This document shows, one piece after another, positions 5,168-8,842 of a DNA stretch of 8,842 nt. How positions within the stretch are numbered: position 1 is the stretch's first letter; each line of letters opens with the position of its first letter. A program made the position numbers and the translations under genes. The notes under the pieces are model-generated. The model was not told the DNA's origin. It was given only the letters and a program-made list of their open reading frames with translations, and did no database searches. Source of the stretch: Oscillospiraceae bacterium (lineage in GTDB: Bacteria; Bacillota; Clostridia; Oscillospirales; Ruminococcaceae); the NCBI GenBank assembly GCA_900752625.1, contig CAADWC010000075.1:1-8842 (forward strand), given 5' to 3'.

Positions 5168-6967
5168 TTATTTCATCAATTCATTCATTTCTTCTATAAG
5201 CTCTCCGAACAGCTTAAGGGCCTCTGCAACAGGCTTTGAAGAAGTCATATCTACTCCTGCGCCTTTCAGCAGAGTAATAGGATCGGCAGAGCAGCCCCCG
5301 CTTAAAAATCCAAGGTAATCCTTGACGGCCGGCTCTCCCTCGTTTAAAATACGCTGTGAAAGCGCGATTGCAGCAGAATACCCGGTTGCATACTGGTAAA
5401 CGTAATAGTTGTAATAGAAATGCGGTATTCTTGCCCATTCAAGATCTATCTCATGGTCGATCACAACGTCGTTTCCGAAATAAAGCTCGTTAAGCTCTCT
5501 GTACATTTTGTTGAGCCTTTCGGCAGTAAGCGTTTCACCCTGCGCTGTCAGCTCGTTTATTTTAAGCTCGAATTCGGCGAACATTGTCTGTCTGTACAGG
5601 GTGGTGCGGAACTGCTCCAGGAAGTAATTGATAAGATAAGCTTTTTTCTTTTTATCCTCAGTATTTTTCAGCAAATACTGCATAAGCAGCGCTTCGTTGC
5701 AGGTAGAAGCAACTTCGGCTACAAAGATAACATAATCACTGTAAGCGACCGGCTGATTTTTATTTGAAAGATAGGAGTGTATTGCATGACCCATTTCGTG
5801 AGCTAGTGTAAACATGCAGTTGAGCGTATCCTTGTGATTAAGAAGAACGTAAGGGTGTACTCTGGCACCGGCGGAATAAGCACCGCTGGTTTTGCCCTCG
5901 TTCTCGTAAACGTCTATCCAGCGCTCGGTAAAACCTTTTTTAAGAATGGACAGATATTCCTCCCCCATAGGTGCAAGCGCTTTGAGAACAGTCTCTTTAG
6001 CTTCTTCAAAGGTGATCCTCATATCCACGTCCGGAACTATCGGAGTATACAGATCGTACATATGCAGCTCGTCTACGCCAAGCAGCTTCTTGCGCAGTTT
6101 AACGTAATCGTACATATAGTGCATATTATCGTGAACAGCAGAAATAAGATTGTGGTAAACTTCCTCGGGAACTTCGGTTCCGTCAAGAGCGGCTGCAAGG
6201 GAAGAGGAGTAATTTCTTGCCTTGGCGTAGAACTGAACCGCCTTTATCTGCGCTCCGAGTGTAGCGGCGCAGGTGTTTTTGTAGCTGTCATAAGTGTGAT
6301 ACATTGACTCGAATGCAGATTTGCGCAAGACCCTGTCCGATGACTGAACAAGAGGAATGTAGCTTCCGTGAGTGACCTGGTGAGCCTTGCCGTCTTTATC
6401 GACAGCATCCGGGAATTTCAAATCGGCGTCGGAGAACATAGAATAGATGTTTTCCGGCGACTGGGACATTTCGCCTGCAAGAGCCAGTATTTTTTCTTCC
6501 TCGTCGGAAAGAATATGTTCTTTTTTTCGGCGTATCCTATCAAGATTTTTCTTATACAGCTTCAGCTCCAGAACCGTTTCATAAAACCCGTTAAGCTTAT
6601 TCTCGTCTATTGAAATAAGCTCAGGGGTTTCAAAGCTGCCGTCCGAATTAATCTGAACGTAAGCCTTCATAAGCTGACCTACCATTGCCTGATATACTGA
6701 ATTTGCAGTATCTTCGTCGGACTTTCGCTGTGCATAGTTGGCAAGGCTGTCGCAAAGCACGGTGATCTCATCCGAAAGCTTCATAAAAGCAAGCAAAGTT
6801 TCGCCGCTTTCTCCTAGCTTTCCTTTAAATTCAAGAATTTTTGAGGGAAGCGATTGAAACTTTTTGAAATCATTTTTCCATGCTTCATCGCTCGGATAAA
6901 TATCCTCAATTGCCCATGTATATTCCGGATTTACCTCGCTTCTCTTTGGTATTCTTTCTTCGCTCAT
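5168..6967 (-). CDS. pepF: Oligoendopeptidase F (M3 family zinc metallopeptidase)
   Basis: A cytoplasmic zinc endopeptidase that cleaves short oligopeptides (typically 7-17 residues), serving peptide recycling and nutrition. The 599-residue length is typical. An N-terminal, mainly helical region precedes the M3 domain. The zinc motif is HEMGHAIH (His390, Glu391, His394), and the third ligand is probably Glu418 in FVAEVASTCNEALL. Other family blocks are ARVHPYVLLNHKDTL (368-382), where PepF usually has a Pro-Tyr-Val/Met-Leu-Leu-Asn stretch, and PHFYYNYYVYQYATGYSAA near the C-terminus. It starts at an ATG with AAGGAGAGG (8 nt from GGAG). No signal peptide is seen. It is a single-gene unit with its own promoter and terminator, convergent with spoIIP. 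Confidence 0.95.
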   Translation of the reverse strand: MSEERIPKRSEVNPEYTWAIEDIYPSDEAWKNDFKKFQSLPSKILEFKGKLGESGETLLAFMKLSDEITVLCDSLANYAQRKSDEDTANSVYQAMVGQLMKAYVQINSDGSFETPELISIDENKLNGFYETVLELKLYKKNLDRIRRKKEHILSDEEEKILALAGEMSQSPENIYSMFSDADLKFPDAVDKDGKAHQVTHGSYIPLVQSSDRVLRKSAFESMYHTYDSYKNTCAATLGAQIKAVQFYAKARNYSSSLAAALDGTEVPEEVYHNLISAVHDNMHYMYDYVKLRKKLLGVDELHMYDLYTPIVPDVDMRITFEEAKETVLKALAPMGEEYLSILKKGFTERWIDVYENEGKTSGAYSAGARVHPYVLLNHKDTLNCMFTLAHEMGHAIHSYLSNKNQPVAYSDYVIFVAEVASTCNEALLMQYLLKNTEDKKKKAYLINYFLEQFRTTLYRQTMFAEFELKINELTAQGETLTAERLNKMYRELNELYFGNDVVIDHEIDLEWARIPHFYYNYYVYQYATGYSAAIALSQRILNEGEPAVKDYLGFLSGGCSADPITLLKGAGVDMTSSKPVAEALKLFGELIEEMNELMK

Positions 6968-7011
6968 TGTTACCTCTCCTTATTGCTTGTATTTTTATAC
7001 TCATGTGAAGT

Positions 7012-7066
7012 AATCTTTGTTAATTATTATACCACAATCGTGCAGGATATGCAATAGACAAAGATT
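7012..7066. repeat. 9-bp inverted repeat flanking the pepF promoter
   Basis: AATCTTTGT (7012-7020) and ACAAAGATT (7058-7066) are perfect inverted copies 37 nt apart. One lies just upstream of the -35 and the other covers the expected start site, so the promoter is bracketed. This could be a pair of operator half-sites or a long-looped structure; no regulator is implied by the neighbours. Confidence 0.45.
7026..7054 (-). promoter_or_regulatory. Extended -10 promoter of pepF
   Basis: On the minus strand TGGTATAAT gives a perfect -10 (7031-7026) with the extended TGn motif, and TTGCAT (7054-7049) is a partial -35 (3/6) at 17-nt spacing. The start would be near 7019, with a leader of about 50 nt. 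Confidence 0.75.
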
Positions 7067-7167
7067 GTTTTACCATGGTTAAGTATAATTTATTAGGTCC
7101 GAAAGTAAAAACGCTTATTTTTCTGCGATGTAGACTTGAAGAGACATATACGCAGCCCTTTCCTCTG

Positions 7168-7220
7168 CCGTCTGCTTTTACGGTGCGCAAACAATGCGCC
7201 GCTCTTTTGCTGCCGGAGCG
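7168..7220. other. Block of three adjacent small hairpins in the gap upstream of pepF
   Basis: In the otherwise featureless part of the pepF/M23 gap, three inverted repeats follow each other nearly without gaps. They are CCGT/ACGG (7168-7171 with 7180-7183), GCGCA/TGCGC (7185-7189 with 7195-7199) and CGCTC/GAGCG (7200-7204 with 7216-7220). The block is GC-richer than its flanks. No start codon with a ribosome binding site, and no known riboswitch motif, was found in 7090-7280 on either strand. It may be a structured RNA, a remnant of a lost gene, or chance. Confidence 0.3.
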
Positions 7221-7277
7221 TGACAGTATCAATAGAAAAATGAAAATATGTTGCCGCTCTATATGTTTTATGATTCA

Positions 7278-7325
7278 AAATAAAGAAAACGGAGCGTATT
7301 TATGATTATTCATAAAACGCTCCGT
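7278..7325 (-). terminator. Terminator of the complete M23 peptidase gene
   Basis: On the minus strand ACGGAGCG (7325-7318) pairs with CGCTCCGT (7296-7289). The inner TTTATGA and TCATAAA extend the hairpin across a small asymmetry, and TTTTCTTTATTTT follows. It starts 18 nt beyond the stop codon. Confidence 0.9.
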
Positions 7326-7342
7326 ATAAAATATTATTTTTA

Positions 7343-8668
7343 TCAGCCGATAGAAACATAAGCAGCCGGATTCAGATAATAGCCCTGATAGCGAATTTCA
7401 AAATGCAGATGATCGCCGGTTGAAAATCCGGTAGAACCCATATGTCCGATAAGGTCACCTTTCTTAACCGTATCTCCTACTTCGACGTCAACCGAGGTAA
7501 GATGTCCGTACAGCGTAATAAATTCGTTGCCATGGTCAATTATAATAAAGTTTCCGTATCCTCCGCCGCAGCCGCAGGATTCCTCCTTGCCGTAATCGTG
7601 TTCGCAGGTAGTATTGACGCGTATAACTGTACCGCTTTCGGAAGCGCGTATTTCGGTTCCTTTAGCGCCGGTAATATCTATTCCGGTATGATAGCTGCCC
7701 CAGCGTTCTCCTACTCCAGAGGATACATAGTAATGGCCGGGCACAGGCCATGCAAAGTTATACTGACATTCCTCTTCTGAAATTTCCTCGCCGCCCTCAA
7801 TACGGCTGCTATAGTATTCATGCAGCGATTCAAGTGCTGAATTTGCAGCCAACTCAGCCGCTTCTCGCATAGTTTCATCTGATGAATCTCCGTAGCTGGA
7901 TTTTAATATTCCTGATAGATCGGCTTCAAACTGCTGTCGCTCCTCAAGATAAGCCTGGTTTTGCTCTTCCAGCTTTTTCTTTTGAGCCTGAAGCTGTTTT
8001 TTTGCTTCCTTGCTTGAATCATACAGTTCGTCAAGCTCAGCTTTCTGGCTGTTAAGCTCTTCATACTGGGCATCATATTCAGCCTGTTGTTTCTCCAGCT
8101 CTTCCTGTGCCGCTTCGTATTCTTCCTTTTTTGAAATAAGATCGTCTATCATTTTATTGTCGTGATCGGCAACCCTCTTTACCAGTTCCATTCTCATGAG
8201 AATATCATAAAAATCGCTGGAGTTTAAAATAACGCTTGTATATGATTCGTCCCCGGCAAGATACATAGCTCTAAGGCGCTTTTTAAAGTCTTCTATGCCT
8301 TTTTCGATTTCCTGCTTTTTATTTGAGATAAGCCGCTTGTTTGTGCTTATTTCTATCTCAAGCTGAGTCATGTAAGAGTTTAAAACCTCAATCTTTTCGT
8401 TTACGGATTCTATTTTCTTCAGGATAGCTTCCTGTTTTTCGGTTTCCTTTTTTATATCGTCCTCAGCAGCTTCTATTTCGCTGTCAAGCCGTTCCTGTTC
8501 TTCTGAAATTTCCTTTAATCTTTCTGCATAGGATGTTATGTCAAAGGATTCTGATTCGGCGTTAGTTATTATGGCAGGCTGCGTAAAGCTGTCGGCAAAA
8601 AGTCCGAATCCCAGCGCGATAGCCGCTGCAAACGCAGCAGCACGTTTGCATAATTTCGTTTTAACCAT
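7343..8668 (-). CDS. Secreted coiled-coil M23 peptidase (PcsB/CwlO/EnvC-like murein hydrolase)
   Basis: A predicted exported endopeptidase or hydrolase activator acting on peptidoglycan cross-bridges, similar in layout to PcsB, CwlO and EnvC, which work with FtsEX. The chosen start at 8668 gives 441 residues; its AAGGAG lies 9 nt upstream. The in-frame ATG at 8674 sits only 3 nt from that site, and the one at 8710 lies in an upstream hairpin. Residues 1-38 form a signal peptide (MVKTKLCKR, then an Ala/Gly/Leu-rich core). About 40-255 is Glu/Lys/Gln-rich coiled coil, interrupted near 140-165 by YTSVILNSSDFYDILMRMEL, the typical hinge block of PcsB-type proteins. The M23 domain occupies roughly 305-440, with zinc ligands His327 and Asp331 (HTGID) and HLH at 420-422. 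A Cys-rich insert (Cys355, Cys365, Cys367) lies within it. A second M23 gene lies directly upstream. Confidence 0.93.
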   Translation of the reverse strand: MVKTKLCKRAAAFAAAIALGFGLFADSFTQPAIITNAESESFDITSYAERLKEISEEQERLDSEIEAAEDDIKKETEKQEAILKKIESVNEKIEVLNSYMTQLEIEISTNKRLISNKKQEIEKGIEDFKKRLRAMYLAGDESYTSVILNSSDFYDILMRMELVKRVADHDNKMIDDLISKKEEYEAAQEELEKQQAEYDAQYEELNSQKAELDELYDSSKEAKKQLQAQKKKLEEQNQAYLEERQQFEADLSGILKSSYGDSSDETMREAAELAANSALESLHEYYSSRIEGGEEISEEECQYNFAWPVPGHYYVSSGVGERWGSYHTGIDITGAKGTEIRASESGTVIRVNTTCEHDYGKEESCGCGGGYGNFIIIDHGNEFITLYGHLTSVDVEVGDTVKKGDLIGHMGSTGFSTGDHLHFEIRYQGYYLNPAAYVSIG

Positions 8669-8686
8669 AAACATAGACTCCTTTGT

Positions 8687-8696
8687 CACATATGTG
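8687..8696. repeat. 10-bp palindrome upstream of the M23 gene
   Basis: CACATATGTG is a perfect palindrome 18 nt before the chosen start codon and just before the ribosome binding site. On the minus strand, a TATACA (8700-8695) that could act as a -10 overlaps it. An operator is possible but a chance palindrome of this size is not rare. Confidence 0.2.
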
Positions 8697-8699
8697 TAT

Positions 8700-8726
8700 A
8701 AACCCTGCATAAAAATGCAGGGTTTT
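8700..8726 (-). terminator. Hairpin between the two M23 genes
   Basis: An 11-bp perfect stem (AAACCCTGCAT, 8700-8710, with ATGCAGGGTTT, 8715-8725) has a four-base loop. On the minus strand only a short TTTATA follows, so it may be a weak or partial terminator, or an RNA-stability hairpin between co-transcribed genes. On the plus strand it is followed by TTTTATT. Confidence 0.6.
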
Positions 8727-8734
8727 ATTCGTGT

Positions 8735-8842
8735 TTAAACGTAATCCGAGGGGTTAAGTGCAACTCCGTTTTTTCTTATTTCAAAATGCAGATGATGCCC
8801 TGTAGAGGAACCTGGATTCTTATCTTTTTTGGGATCTCCACC
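8735..8842 (-). CDS. C-terminal end of a second M23 peptidase (partial)
   Basis: The last 35 codons of a minus-strand gene that begins beyond the right edge. The fragment reads GGDPKKDKNPGSSTG, then HHLHFEIRKNGVALNPSDYV and a TAA stop (8737-8735). HHLHFEI is the M23 HxH active-site block, and NPSDYV corresponds to NPAAYV at the end of the next gene, so it is a paralogue. Its N-terminal layout cannot be seen. It lies 66 nt upstream of the complete M23 gene, in the same direction, with a hairpin between them. Confidence 0.88.
   Translation of the reverse strand, partial: GGDPKKDKNPGSSTGHHLHFEIRKNGVALNPSDYV

Noticed and set aside
4597..6613. Several antisense frames of 60-160 codons across spoIIP and pepF
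   Set aside because: They are shadows of strongly coding frames on the other strand and show no independent start signals.
7075..7305. Short ORFs on both strands in the pepF/M23 gap
   Set aside because: Neither the plus frame nor the opposing minus frame has a ribosome binding site or recognisable motifs, and the plus frame runs into the M23 terminator.
8669..8710. Longer N-terminus for the M23 peptidase starting at 8710 or 8674
   Set aside because: The first ATG lies in the intergenic hairpin and would put extra residues before a normal signal peptide; the second is only 3 nt from the ribosome binding site.
1..8842. Search for CRISPR arrays, insertion sequences, integrase or toxin-antitoxin genes and attachment sites
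   Set aside because: No regularly spaced repeats, transposase motifs or terminal repeats were seen; gene content is ordinary chromosomal.

Overview
The window looks like chromosomal DNA of a spore-forming, Gram-positive anaerobe of the Clostridia, probably an Oscillospiraceae/Ruminococcus-like organism. The evidence is a lysine riboswitch in front of asd, a clear spoIIP gene, strong AAAGGAG-type ribosome binding sites, consensus sigma-A promoters, M23 hydrolases of the PcsB/CwlO kind and moderately AT-rich DNA. The genus is inference. I see no mobile element, CRISPR array, rRNA or tRNA.

Layout, left to right. (1) asd (aspartate-semialdehyde dehydrogenase, minus strand) has a leader of about 360 nt. 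The leader holds a consensus sigma-A promoter, a complete lysine riboswitch aptamer and an intrinsic terminator, with a readable antiterminator pairing. (2) queA (queuosine synthesis, plus strand) is divergent from asd, best started at 1584, and closed by a strong terminator that probably serves both strands. (3) On the minus strand lie a 49-residue single-span membrane protein with a perfect TTGACA-17-TATAAT promoter, an M15 D,D-carboxypeptidase (VanY-like) with no signal peptide, and an overlapping, unproven 58-codon ORF. (4) spoIIP (plus strand) is divergent from the M15 gene and has a plausible sigma-E promoter. (5) pepF (oligoendopeptidase F, minus strand) is convergent with spoIIP; each gene has a hairpin in the gap. 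(6) A 375-nt gap upstream of pepF holds the pepF promoter, flanked by a 9-bp inverted repeat, then three back-to-back small hairpins of unknown meaning, then the terminator of the next gene. (7) At the right end are two tandem M23 peptidases on the minus strand: one complete and secreted with a long coiled coil, and the C-terminal 35 residues of a second, cut by the window edge.

Functionally, four of the eight confident proteins act, or probably act, on peptidoglycan (M15, SpoIIP, two M23). Asd makes the precursor of lysine and diaminopimelate, which also feeds cell-wall synthesis and is controlled here by lysine. queA and pepF are housekeeping. Apart from the two M23 genes and the M15/49-residue pair, each gene appears to be its own transcription unit. 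No clearly new multi-gene system is visible. The least explained items are the 49-residue membrane protein, the 58-codon ORF, the palindrome centred on a -10 box between the M15 gene and spoIIP, and the triple-hairpin block at 7168-7220.
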